Positions 14,960 through 21,687 of a stretch of 26,292 nt of DNA are shown here, piece by piece. A program made the position numbers and the translations under genes. The first letter of the stretch is position 1. Each line of letters opens with the position of its first letter. Source of the stretch: a virus; the IMG/VR virus record IMGVR_UViG_3300042691_007224, positions 1-26,292 of that record. One strand, 5' to 3'. The notes beneath the pieces were generated by a model. It ran no database searches. It had not been told where the DNA came from and saw only the letters and a list, made by a program, of their open reading frames with translations.

Positions 14960-15381
14960 ACTATTTCCTCCTTAACGAACACACCGTTGGGTAACAATTC
15001 ACCCTTACGGTCTTTGATTATGTTGTAAGCGTGCTCGATGCAGTCGTCTAACTTTAACCCTTCGGTTGCAGCAATGTAACTCAATAAATCAGGGACTTTG
15101 CCTGACACAATATCAGCAGTGTGCATTTCGGTAAGCATCATCACCATGGATTCAAGAATATCTAACGCATCATAACACTGAGCGTGTTTTGCTAAGTCAC
15201 ATGCAATGTAATAGCACACCATTACATCACCGATAGCGTCACAAACTGACTCGGTGTCGTGTTTAATAAGTGCGTCTGCCAGTTCGCCTAACTCACTAAC
15301 GGCTTTTAAGCATTGAATGCGCGTGGTGCTATTAGGTATTATCTTTCGGTCTTTCGCCCATTGAATTATTAAGTCTTTCAT
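14950..15381 (-). CDS. MazG-like nucleotide pyrophosphohydrolase
   Basis: A 143-residue all-helical protein with the MazG / all-alpha NTP-PPase metal motif: ExxE in SELGELADAL (E30, E33) and DxxxD in DAIGDVMVCY (D48, D52). These residues bind Mg2+ for hydrolysis of (d)NTPs to the monophosphate and pyrophosphate. Phage MazG proteins may clean the nucleotide pool or lower alarmone levels; which applies here is not shown. GAGG eight bases before the ATG supports the start. It is the first gene of the minus-strand small-gene operon, right after a promoter with an operator-like repeat. Confidence 0.8.
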   Translation of the reverse strand: MKDLIIQWAKDRKIIPNSTTRIQCLKAVSELGELADALIKHDTESVCDAIGDVMVCYYIACDLAKHAQCYDALDILESMVMMLTEMHTADIVSGKVPDLLSYIAATEGLKLDDCIEHAYNIIKDRKGELLPNGVFVKEEIVCL

Positions 15382-15410
15382 TTATTGTGCCTCATTGATT
15401 GGTTTAGATA

Positions 15411-15439
15411 ATAGTATTACACGGTATTACATTCGTCAA
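15411..15439 (-). promoter_or_regulatory. Sigma-70-like promoter for the MazG operon with operator in its spacer
   Basis: Read leftward: TTGACG (15439-15434), 17-base spacer, TACTAT (15416-15411). The spacer and -10 contain two tandem TGTAATAC words with a 10-base period (rc of 15424-15431 and 15414-15421). The -35 box overlaps the end of the SNF2 gene. The same word occurs in the 21.6-kb and 26.2-kb control regions, which suggests one shared regulator. Confidence 0.65.
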
Positions 15440-16839
15440 CTTTTATTTTCACGATATTTTTTAATTGCGTTTCTCAAACCTTGTTGCGTTTGGGCTTTGT
15501 CGTCAAGCGCCATTGCTTGCGCTTGGTCAAGGGTATCGGCCATTAGAATGCGGTGACACTTGATAGGTACACCCGCGCCTTGTCGCCTCAATCGGGCATT
15601 GAATTGCTCGTAAAGGTCAAGGCTCCAGTTAAGGCCAAACCAAGTGAGTATATGCCCAGTTTTCTGTAACCCGTCAATGCCGTGGCCCATACTAGCAGGG
15701 TGCCCTATCATTAGCGCGCAGTCACCCGTCTGCCATCGGTGCATTGCGTTGACCAATGATGCTTCGGTCTTGCACTCGGTTAGGTTGATGGGTCGAAGGT
15801 GTTTAAACCGCTCCATAATGCGTTGGGCATCGCTGCGGTATGAGTAAGCGCACAGCACAGGGCTGCCTTGGGCTTCATCAACTATTTCTTCCAAAGCGTC
15901 TAGTTTAAGGTCGTGAATTGCTTCCCACATAGGCAAGCCTGGCATTGGGTACATGCAGCCGTTGCTGAACTGCAAGCACTTGTTAGTCAAGCTTGCTTGG
16001 TTGAACACTTCAACAGTAGCACCACTGTCTAGTTGCAGGAAAAACTCTTTTTCCATTTTGTCGTACATGGCGCGAAGTGACGGTGGCATTACGATTTCGA
16101 TGTTGTTCACAATCAAATCAGGTAACGGGTTGTAATCCTCGGCTGACATCTCAAGGGTAATATCACCTATAAGCTCTTTAATGCGACTCTCGGTGTCGTC
16201 ATAGGGTATCTCTTTGAATGGACCAGCTTTGTAATAAAACCGCTGCCTGAATGCTGTTTTCGAAGTGCCCAGCCTAGCGCCACCGTCCACCACCAGATAT
16301 TGACCATGCAGGTCTTTGTAACCGTTGCTGGCAGGTGTACCAGTTAAACCAGTTATCCACTTCATGGCAGGTAATATCTTGCGAACTGACTTAACCCGCT
16401 GAGTGTTTGAGTTTTTACACTTACTGATTTCGTCCCAGACAATACCGTTGAACGGTAACGGCTTGTCTTTACTCACGAAATATGTATTCAGTGTCTCGGC
16501 CAACCACCCCAAGTTTTCATAGTTCACCAGGTAAACATTAGCCGGTTTCAGCAGTGCGCGGGTGCGTTGGTCGCGGGTGCCTGTCAACATGCTGAATGTT
16601 AGGTTCTTGGTGTGCTCCCATTTCGCGGCCTCCTGCTTCCACACCAGGCGAATAACGCGAATAGGTGCAACGATAATCACGGCATTCAAGAACCCAGTGT
16701 TTAACAGGTGGGCAATACTCGTCAAAGTAATCACCGTTTTACCCAGACCCATATCCAGCCACATCATTGTGGCGGCATGGGTGCATTGATGGTTTACGGC
16801 CTTCTTCTGGTACAGATGCAGCTTGTCAGGCGTTAACAT
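15436..16839 (-). CDS. SNF2-family helicase / ATPase
   Basis: A 467-residue superfamily 2 ATPase of the compact phage SNF2 type. Walker A DMGLGKT is at residues 29-35, the Walker B box is DEIS (136-139) in place of DEAH, motif III TGTPAS at 166-171, and the C-terminal lobe has GHPASMGHGIDGLQKTG (motif V) and QFNARLRRQG (motif VI, arginines 416-419). It would move on DNA using ATP and remodel DNA-protein complexes or replication/recombination intermediates. The start overlaps the VRR-NUC stop by seven bases; the two are commonly adjacent in phage replication modules. Confidence 0.9.
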   Translation of the reverse strand: MLTPDKLHLYQKKAVNHQCTHAATMMWLDMGLGKTVITLTSIAHLLNTGFLNAVIIVAPIRVIRLVWKQEAAKWEHTKNLTFSMLTGTRDQRTRALLKPANVYLVNYENLGWLAETLNTYFVSKDKPLPFNGIVWDEISKCKNSNTQRVKSVRKILPAMKWITGLTGTPASNGYKDLHGQYLVVDGGARLGTSKTAFRQRFYYKAGPFKEIPYDDTESRIKELIGDITLEMSAEDYNPLPDLIVNNIEIVMPPSLRAMYDKMEKEFFLQLDSGATVEVFNQASLTNKCLQFSNGCMYPMPGLPMWEAIHDLKLDALEEIVDEAQGSPVLCAYSYRSDAQRIMERFKHLRPINLTECKTEASLVNAMHRWQTGDCALMIGHPASMGHGIDGLQKTGHILTWFGLNWSLDLYEQFNARLRRQGAGVPIKCHRILMADTLDQAQAMALDDKAQTQQGLRNAIKKYRENKS

Positions 16840-17117
16840 TGGTCAACCATCTGCTGTATAGTCACCAATCCTTCGGTGACATTATCGATAACGAAAACAG
16901 GGCAACCTCTGCTAGTGAGTTTCAACGCCTCACGCTCCTGCAATGGGTTAGGCTTTTTACCGAGTTGTTTAAACTCGATAAAAAACACCCCACCGTTGGG
17001 TAGCACAAACATTCGGTCAGGTACTCCAGCATTACCAGGGCTTACGAACTTGTAGCACAGCAAGCCCTTCACCTTGGCGAAATCACACACCTTCTTTTCG
17101 ATTTGTTTCTCTAGCAT
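16833..17117 (-). CDS. VRR-NUC domain nuclease
   Basis: A 94-residue single-domain PD-(D/E)XK nuclease of the VRR-NUC family. The core is GNAGVPDRMFVLPNGG then FFIEFKQLGKKPNPLQ: D34, E48, K50 and Q60 are the expected catalytic positions. Stand-alone phage VRR-NUC proteins are thought to act on branched DNA such as Holliday junctions. The ATG at 17117 is preferred over one at 17186, which would run 35 codons inside the preceding gene; GGA is eight bases upstream. It is followed directly by the SNF2 helicase, its usual partner. Confidence 0.9.
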   Translation of the reverse strand: MLEKQIEKKVCDFAKVKGLLCYKFVSPGNAGVPDRMFVLPNGGVFFIEFKQLGKKPNPLQEREALKLTSRGCPVFVIDNVTEGLVTIQQMVDQC

Positions 17118-17322
17118 TTTCAAATTCCAACAATAATTCAATAAAGTGTTTGGCTTTCTCCAGGTCTTTAATTCCGCCTTTATCACGCCAGCGGGTTACA
17201 TACTTGATGACGCTACCCTCGATGAACGGTATGCTATTTCGGTGGATATACTCGACTGGTTGAATCGCTAACTTTGAATAATGATTACCACCTACCTGAT
17301 TTTTTAACGCAGTATCAGACAT
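17083..17322 (-). CDS. DUF3310 small protein
   Basis: A 79-residue protein with the DUF3310 pattern: NHYSKLAIQPVEYIHRN, then IPFIEGSVIKYVTRW, then DKGGIKDLEKAKHFIELLLE. The family is frequent next to replication genes in phages; it is sometimes labelled a nucleotide kinase, which is not established. It overlaps the polymerase end by 19 bases and the nuclease start by 35, a compact coupled order. Confidence 0.85.
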   Translation of the reverse strand: MSDTALKNQVGGNHYSKLAIQPVEYIHRNSIPFIEGSVIKYVTRWRDKGGIKDLEKAKHFIELLLEFENARETNRKEGV

Positions 17323-19115
17323 AATTTTTCAACCTCTTGAATGTAGTATTCGTAATCAATCGGTATAACGGCATCTTTAATATCATTGCAAGGTGTTACC
17401 TTCCACCCACACTCTACACCGATTTTGCGCCAGTCAGTTTTACCCTTAAGCGGTGGCATCCATTTAAACAATGAACCTCCATCAGTTGAAACATAGTAGC
17501 GGGTGATGCGTTGTAGCGGTTTATCGTCAATCGTTAAGTGGCTTGTGCGCGGCACTTTGACTTTAAGCATGAAGTCCATTTTATCAGGCCAGTTAATAAC
17601 CGTTTCTCGAATTGGCGCACCGTCTAGCAGCACCTTTTCAGCAACCTTCGGGATTACAAGCGCACTATGGTCTTGGTGCCACCCGCGCTTATACATGTAG
17701 GCACCTTTGAACTTGCGCTTACCGTCCACGGTCTCAGCTATGTAATTGTTCACATCTCGAATGAACATGCGCTTGTACTCGACTTGCTCCATCTTCAACT
17801 TGGTTACAGACTCCCAGCCTTCCACCACCTCGTTGAAAACATCACGCACACCCCTTGGGATTTTAACCGTGACACCATCCGTGTTAGCTTGGATAATGCT
17901 AATGTATTCCACATTCTCAATTAGCTTCTCGACCAGGTAGCACAGCAGCAGTTGCCCGTTAAGCGTAATCTGCATGGTCATTAGCGGGTCATAGAACACG
18001 CTGAATGGGTTGTTAGAGTCACCATAAACACCGTTCAATGCAAGCTTAAGCATTGCGTTCTCGGCAGTATTCTTGGGGTACTTCTTGCGTTCTTCTTTCA
18101 AGTTGGCGTAAATGTCGCAAAAAATATCAGGGTAATGTGCTGGCTTGAATCGTTGAGCAATAGCTGTGGACGGGTAGTAAGACTCCACATCAATATCGAT
18201 AATCGTGTGAGTGTCAGTAGATTCAACTACCTGCGACTCAATCGAGCCATGAATACCACCCAGCCCGAACACGAAGTCAATTCCACCAACTCGCGCAACT
18301 ACATCCTTAAAAACACCCTTTGTCTCAGTGATTGACTGCGATTTAAGCCACTTCAACACCCTATTAAATTCAGGTTGTTGAAACTTAATCCACGGTAGTA
18401 TGGCATCATTTAAATTTATCACAGGACGCTTGGTTTGTATGGGGGTGCGCCCGTTACGGTCGTAATCGTAACACTGGATGCCTGCCTGCTCTAACCGCAT
18501 GATGAAGAAGTCTTTGCCGATTTTGGTGTCGTTATGGTTCATGAAATCACGGTCGAACTTACGGCTTAGTTCTTCTCGGAACCGTATCATGTCTAACGAT
18601 TCAAGGTAGAACGCCTTAGTCATGCTCACGTCATGTTGGTTGTAGTGCTTCAACACTTGAATTTGGTCGCGGTTGAGCACAGTACCAGGTGGGAAAGGTA
18701 AATCCTCCACATTGTCGGCTTTCATGACGAACTCAAGCGCCTTTAGACTTGTCATTCGCGCCTTGTTGTCGAAGTGGTGAACCTTCAACAAGTCGATTTG
18801 AGGAATGAACCTGCTCGAAGGGTGTACATGATGCGTCCAGTCTTCCGACTCAATGACCGCCTGAGCCTTTTCGTAAATGATGCTTGGGTTAACTACACCC
18901 ATTTTCATAATCATGTGCAATATAGGGTAATCGAACCCCACATTGTTAAACCCAACCATTGTGGAATTGGTTTGCGACTGCAAAAACGCTAGAAACTCGG
19001 TTGAGTCATTGCGCCAAGGTGACACCTCGTAAAACAACTTAACAGGCGCGTCAACGGCTTCAAACGCGCAAGTGAACACATTAGGGTATGTCTCAATATC
19101 ATAAACCCATTTCAT
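17304..19115 (-). CDS. Family B DNA polymerase with 3-5 exonuclease domain
   Basis: A 603-residue replicative polymerase. The N-terminal exonuclease has Exo I DIE (D6, E8), Exo II GFNNVGFD (D62) and Exo III YNQHD (Y158, D162), so proofreading is likely intact. The polymerase domain has motif A DIDVESYYPS (from D307), motif B KLALNGVYG (357-365) and motif C ANTDG, where the first Asp of the usual DTD is Asn and the second (D413) is kept. No terminal-protein (TPR) insert is apparent. At 603 residues it is shorter than T4-like PolB. The ATG at 19115 has GGAG eight bases upstream; an earlier ATG at 19139 has none. Confidence 0.9.
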   Translation of the reverse strand: MKWVYDIETYPNVFTCAFEAVDAPVKLFYEVSPWRNDSTEFLAFLQSQTNSTMVGFNNVGFDYPILHMIMKMGVVNPSIIYEKAQAVIESEDWTHHVHPSSRFIPQIDLLKVHHFDNKARMTSLKALEFVMKADNVEDLPFPPGTVLNRDQIQVLKHYNQHDVSMTKAFYLESLDMIRFREELSRKFDRDFMNHNDTKIGKDFFIMRLEQAGIQCYDYDRNGRTPIQTKRPVINLNDAILPWIKFQQPEFNRVLKWLKSQSITETKGVFKDVVARVGGIDFVFGLGGIHGSIESQVVESTDTHTIIDIDVESYYPSTAIAQRFKPAHYPDIFCDIYANLKEERKKYPKNTAENAMLKLALNGVYGDSNNPFSVFYDPLMTMQITLNGQLLLCYLVEKLIENVEYISIIQANTDGVTVKIPRGVRDVFNEVVEGWESVTKLKMEQVEYKRMFIRDVNNYIAETVDGKRKFKGAYMYKRGWHQDHSALVIPKVAEKVLLDGAPIRETVINWPDKMDFMLKVKVPRTSHLTIDDKPLQRITRYYVSTDGGSLFKWMPPLKGKTDWRKIGVECGWKVTPCNDIKDAVIPIDYEYYIQEVEKLCLILR

Positions 19116-19153
19116 AATAGATACTCCGCGCCCGTCCATGGGCGCACAGGTGA

Positions 19154-19759
19154 TTAGGTCATCATGAATGGAGGAAGGCCAGCGGGAGCAGCAGTAGCGC
19201 CGAACACACCGCTTACATCAGGGGTAGCGTCACCACCGAAGCTCTCACCATCAGCAAGGAACTGTACAGCTACTAACTCACACCGAATACCTACACCATG
19301 GGTATTAGCTTGCACCCAAGGCTTAACCACGGCATTCACATAGCATCCACCGTAGATTTTCCCTGCTTCTGACTTGTAGGTCATGCTGTTGTTCGGGTCA
19401 ACTTTAACGCCTTTCTCGTCAAAAATCTGAGGGGCGTTTTTGTTGTTGGCTGAAATAACAATGTTGCCTTCGTACCCGTCATAGACTTTAAATGTCTTTT
19501 GGTTAACCTTAGTGCTGCCATCAGCATAACAACGCTTTTTGGCGTCAGCGTTGATGATATTCATTACATCAGCGGCCTTTTCCTTCCACTTATCTTGTGC
19601 GATTACTCCTACCTGCTTCATAAAATCGGCATACCCAGTGTGAGTGGGTGGTACGATAAACACAGCGTTATAGGTGGGGGTGCCGCCTTGTGTCGAAGAT
19701 TGGGGTTCTTTTAAGTGAGGGAACGAAATTCGGACATTACTTAATACGACAATACTCAT
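19154..19759 (-). CDS. DUF2815 single-stranded DNA-binding-like protein
   Basis: A 201-residue protein of the DUF2815 family, whose members look like OB-fold ssDNA-binding proteins of the T7 gp2.5 kind. Seen: SNVRISFPHLKEP at the start, YNAVFIVPPTH, a helical insert ending DAKKRC, YEGNIVISANNKNAPQIFD, and GGCYVNAVVKPWVQANTHG with AVQFL after it. The C-terminus is Gly/Pro/Ala-rich but not acidic, unlike many SSBs. It sits between DUF2800 and the polymerase as in many phage replication modules, and GGAG lies nine bases before the ATG. Confidence 0.9.
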   Translation of the reverse strand: MSIVVLSNVRISFPHLKEPQSSTQGGTPTYNAVFIVPPTHTGYADFMKQVGVIAQDKWKEKAADVMNIINADAKKRCYADGSTKVNQKTFKVYDGYEGNIVISANNKNAPQIFDEKGVKVDPNNSMTYKSEAGKIYGGCYVNAVVKPWVQANTHGVGIRCELVAVQFLADGESFGGDATPDVSGVFGATAAPAGLPPFMMT

Positions 19760-19763
19760 TTGT

Positions 19764-20948
19764 TTATTCTCCGGTTAACCATTTTGGAAGTTGAAATAGG
19801 CTACTTACATCAACCGTCACAGCCTGCCTAGGGTCTGATTCGGGTGCTACTGTTAGCTTACCTGCTTTAGTTACAACATACTCCTGCTTCATCGTTGCGA
19901 GTTGCCTAGCCGATAGGCTTTGCTTCTCACCGTTCTTTTCCCAAGTTAGCTTCTCAGCCTGCGCCACTGATACCAACTCAGTTTTATAAATGGCCGTCTT
20001 AGGTACGCCCATTTTCTTGAGTTTCTCGGCTATTTCGTCATCAGATAACGCCCACTGGCGACTACCGCGACCGTTCACCAGCTTAAACCCAGGCACACTA
20101 TTACCCGCCTGCAACCGCTTCAATACTTCTTCATCAGCACTTGCCAGCATTGTGCGAACAAGTGGTGCAGCTTCCAGTACCTTAGCCAGTTGTTCATCAC
20201 TCATAACAGAAGGGTCATTGATAGCAGCAGGGTCAAGCAATGACACATTCACAAGCTCAAGCGAGTGATTGACCAATGCAGGGCAGTTACCCTTAGCCTT
20301 GCACCACTTGCACTGTGACTCACCAGGTACCAACGGTGCGCTAGGGTCATCAGTGGCGGCAGCTTGCGCCTTAATATCAGGCACCTTAGCTAACAACTCG
20401 GCTATTGTAACAGTGTGCGAGTTGATTTGTGGGAACGCCTTGGGCTGGATAATTGTCATTTTAACCGTTTCAAAGCGCCCGTCTAGATGTTCAGTCAACT
20501 CACCCAGTGCGTAAATCTCCATCTGAGCATTATCGACAGCACTCACAGGAGTGAACCCGTCCTTGTAGTCGACAATCTCAAGCTCTGCACCGTCAACTAT
20601 GACAATATCACAAGTACCTGTTAAGTCGTCACGCCCTACGAAATGAAAAGGGTTAACGCGCTTCTCAGACGAGTAGTTGCGCCCCTTCGCATAATTGTAG
20701 GCTACCGCTACACGGGTGGCGCGTTCGGCATCTACAGTGAAAGAATCATCACCGCACAAAAATCCTTCACCTACCATTGACAAAGGGTCTACATCTTCTA
20801 ATAAGCAATGCTCTAGCACTGCATGGCTACGGGTACCATCTAATGCAGCCAAACCTGAGTTGTCGGGATATTTAGCTTCTTCGCGTACCGAACCAGGGCA
20901 CTTGCTCCAGCGGTGCCGCGAAGACGGGCTTAGTTTACTATGACTCAT
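19764..20948 (-). CDS. DUF2800 RecB/Cas4-like nuclease
   Basis: A 394-residue PD-(D/E)XK exonuclease-like protein. Motifs: WSKCPGSV (C17), GTRSHAVLEH (H42), GTCDIVIV (D114), EIVDYKDG (D127, K129), and QMEIYALG (Q142). CKWCKAKGNCPAL gives three further cysteines (213, 216, 222); with C17 they form the four-Cys pattern of the iron-sulfur cluster in Cas4/AddB-like nucleases. It probably resects DNA ends for recombination or replication. The ATG overlaps the stop of the gene before it (ATGA), and only four bases separate it from the ssDNA-binding gene. Confidence 0.9.
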   Translation of the reverse strand: MSHSKLSPSSRHRWSKCPGSVREEAKYPDNSGLAALDGTRSHAVLEHCLLEDVDPLSMVGEGFLCGDDSFTVDAERATRVAVAYNYAKGRNYSSEKRVNPFHFVGRDDLTGTCDIVIVDGAELEIVDYKDGFTPVSAVDNAQMEIYALGELTEHLDGRFETVKMTIIQPKAFPQINSHTVTIAELLAKVPDIKAQAAATDDPSAPLVPGESQCKWCKAKGNCPALVNHSLELVNVSLLDPAAINDPSVMSDEQLAKVLEAAPLVRTMLASADEEVLKRLQAGNSVPGFKLVNGRGSRQWALSDDEIAEKLKKMGVPKTAIYKTELVSVAQAEKLTWEKNGEKQSLSARQLATMKQEYVVTKAGKLTVAPESDPRQAVTVDVSSLFQLPKWLTGE

Positions 20949-21403
20949 AACGCCTCCACCTTGGCGTATAACTCGGCATACTTGTCAGGTGTTAGTTCGT
21001 TGATGTTCTCGAACCCTAGCGACTGAACTACTGTTTGAATTTCAGCGCCTTTGACTGGGCCTAGGGTGCGCCATTTAGTAGTAACCCACGCTATCATCTC
21101 GTTAGGTGTGGTGAAGGGTGCAGCGGCTACCACAGGAGCGGCTACCACAGGAGCGGCTACCACAGGAGCGGCTACCACAGGAGCGGCTACCACAGGAGCA
21201 GGAGCGGGTGGTGGAGTGAGCACAGGTTGCTGCACCACAAGCGCCGATGATGGGGCAACAGGAGCGGGTGGCGCTAACACAGGGGCTTGGGCTACTATGT
21301 TAGCCACTGCTTCTTGTTGTGCCTGCGGTAGTGTGTCTAATAGACGCTCTAGCACTCGAATATTACCAAGTACACATTCAGCCATAAGTTCAATATGTTT
21401 CAT
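20945..21403 (-). CDS. Repeat-linker protein of the replication operon, unknown
   Basis: A 152-residue protein with three parts: a helical N-terminus (residues 1-40, including RVLERLLDTLPQAQQEAV), a Pro/Ala/Val linker (about 41-97) with five copies of a five-residue APVVA unit, and a C-terminal helical domain of about 52 residues (NEMIAWVTTKWRTLG then LTPDKYAELYAKVEAL). The linker is encoded by five identical 15-base repeats. Two small domains on a flexible tether suggest an adaptor for proteins or DNA at the fork. The family is not recognised. GGAG lies eight bases before the ATG. Confidence 0.7.
   Translation of the reverse strand: MKHIELMAECVLGNIRVLERLLDTLPQAQQEAVANIVAQAPVLAPPAPVAPSSALVVQQPVLTPPPAPAPVVAAPVVAAPVVAAPVVAAPVVAAAPFTTPNEMIAWVTTKWRTLGPVKGAEIQTVVQSLGFENINELTPDKYAELYAKVEAL
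21123..21197. repeat. Five perfect 15-bp tandem repeats inside a coding region
   Basis: The unit GCGGCTACCACAGGA is present five times without a mismatch and keeps the reading frame of the minus-strand gene. It encodes the Ala/Pro/Val linker. Perfect identity points to recent expansion by slippage, so copy number may vary between related phages. Confidence 0.95.
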
Positions 21404-21602
21404 TGTTCATTCTCCAAAGATTAGTGATTGTTTTCGCAGGGGTTTCAGGTGGTGATATTGTTAATCGGTTATCTACCAGGGCGTTAAACAACTCCCTAGC
21501 TACATCACTGGGGGTGCCGTACTTACTGGCGAACTTCTTATATCGCCTGCATTCCGCCTCCTCCATTCTTACAGTGAAAACTACATTTTTAAGTTTCTTC
21601 AT
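21390..21602 (-). CDS. Ribbon-helix-helix DNA-binding protein, probable repressor
   Basis: A 70-residue protein with the ribbon-helix-helix layout: beta strand NVVFTVRM (7-14), helix A EEAECRRYKKFASKYG, turn TPSD, helix B VARELFNALVDN, and a flexible tail. Such proteins bind DNA as dimers, often on tandem sites 10-11 bases apart. It is the first gene of the replication operon and lies directly at a promoter pair carrying operator-like TGTAAT repeats, so autoregulation is the natural inference. GAGG lies before the ATG. The end overlaps the next gene by 14 bases. Confidence 0.75.
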   Translation of the reverse strand: MKKLKNVVFTVRMEEAECRRYKKFASKYGTPSDVARELFNALVDNRLTISPPETPAKTITNLWRMNNETY

Positions 21603-21626
21603 TTCAACGCCTCTTGTGTGTCGTTG

Positions 21627-21655
21627 TTGTAAATTGTAATACAGTGAATTACACT
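21627..21655 (+). promoter_or_regulatory. Rightward promoter of the primase-helicase gene
   Basis: TTGTAA (21627-21632), 17-base spacer, TACACT (21650-21655), followed by the ATG at 21688 with AAAGG seven bases before it. The spacer carries the same operator as the leftward promoter, so one bound protein could block both. Confidence 0.5.
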
Positions 21656-21661
21656 ATGCAA
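21633..21661 (-). promoter_or_regulatory. Leftward promoter of the replication operon
   Basis: Read leftward: TTGCAT (21661-21656), 17-base spacer, TACAAT (21638-21633). The -10 box matches the consensus at five of six positions. The spacer holds TGTAAT and TGTATT with a 10-base period. It faces the rightward promoter at 21627-21655 and shares the operator with it. Confidence 0.6.
21635..21653. promoter_or_regulatory. Operator-like inverted repeat TGTAAT-N7-ATTACA
   Basis: A 19-base element with arms TGTAAT and ATTACA, lying between the -10 and -35 boxes of both divergent promoters. Its first eight bases, TGTAATAC, recur at 15414, 15424 and 26231. A neighbouring gene encodes a ribbon-helix-helix protein, the likely ligand. 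Confidence 0.6.
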
Positions 21662-21687
21662 CAGCCAAAACAAAAAAAGGTTAAATC

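Noticed and set aside
15207-15226. TGTAAT-N8-ATTACA palindrome inside the MazG-like gene as another operator
   Set aside because: The spacing differs from the promoter sites, no -35/-10 pair is present around it, and the bases are needed for the conserved coding sequence near the metal motif.
16833-17186. Longer VRR-NUC protein starting at 17186
   Set aside because: The added 23 residues overlap the preceding DUF3310 gene and lack a ribosome site; the domain is complete from 17117.
21123-21197. CRISPR-like array
   Set aside because: The five 15-bp units are directly adjacent without spacers and lie in frame within a gene; it is a coding tandem repeat.
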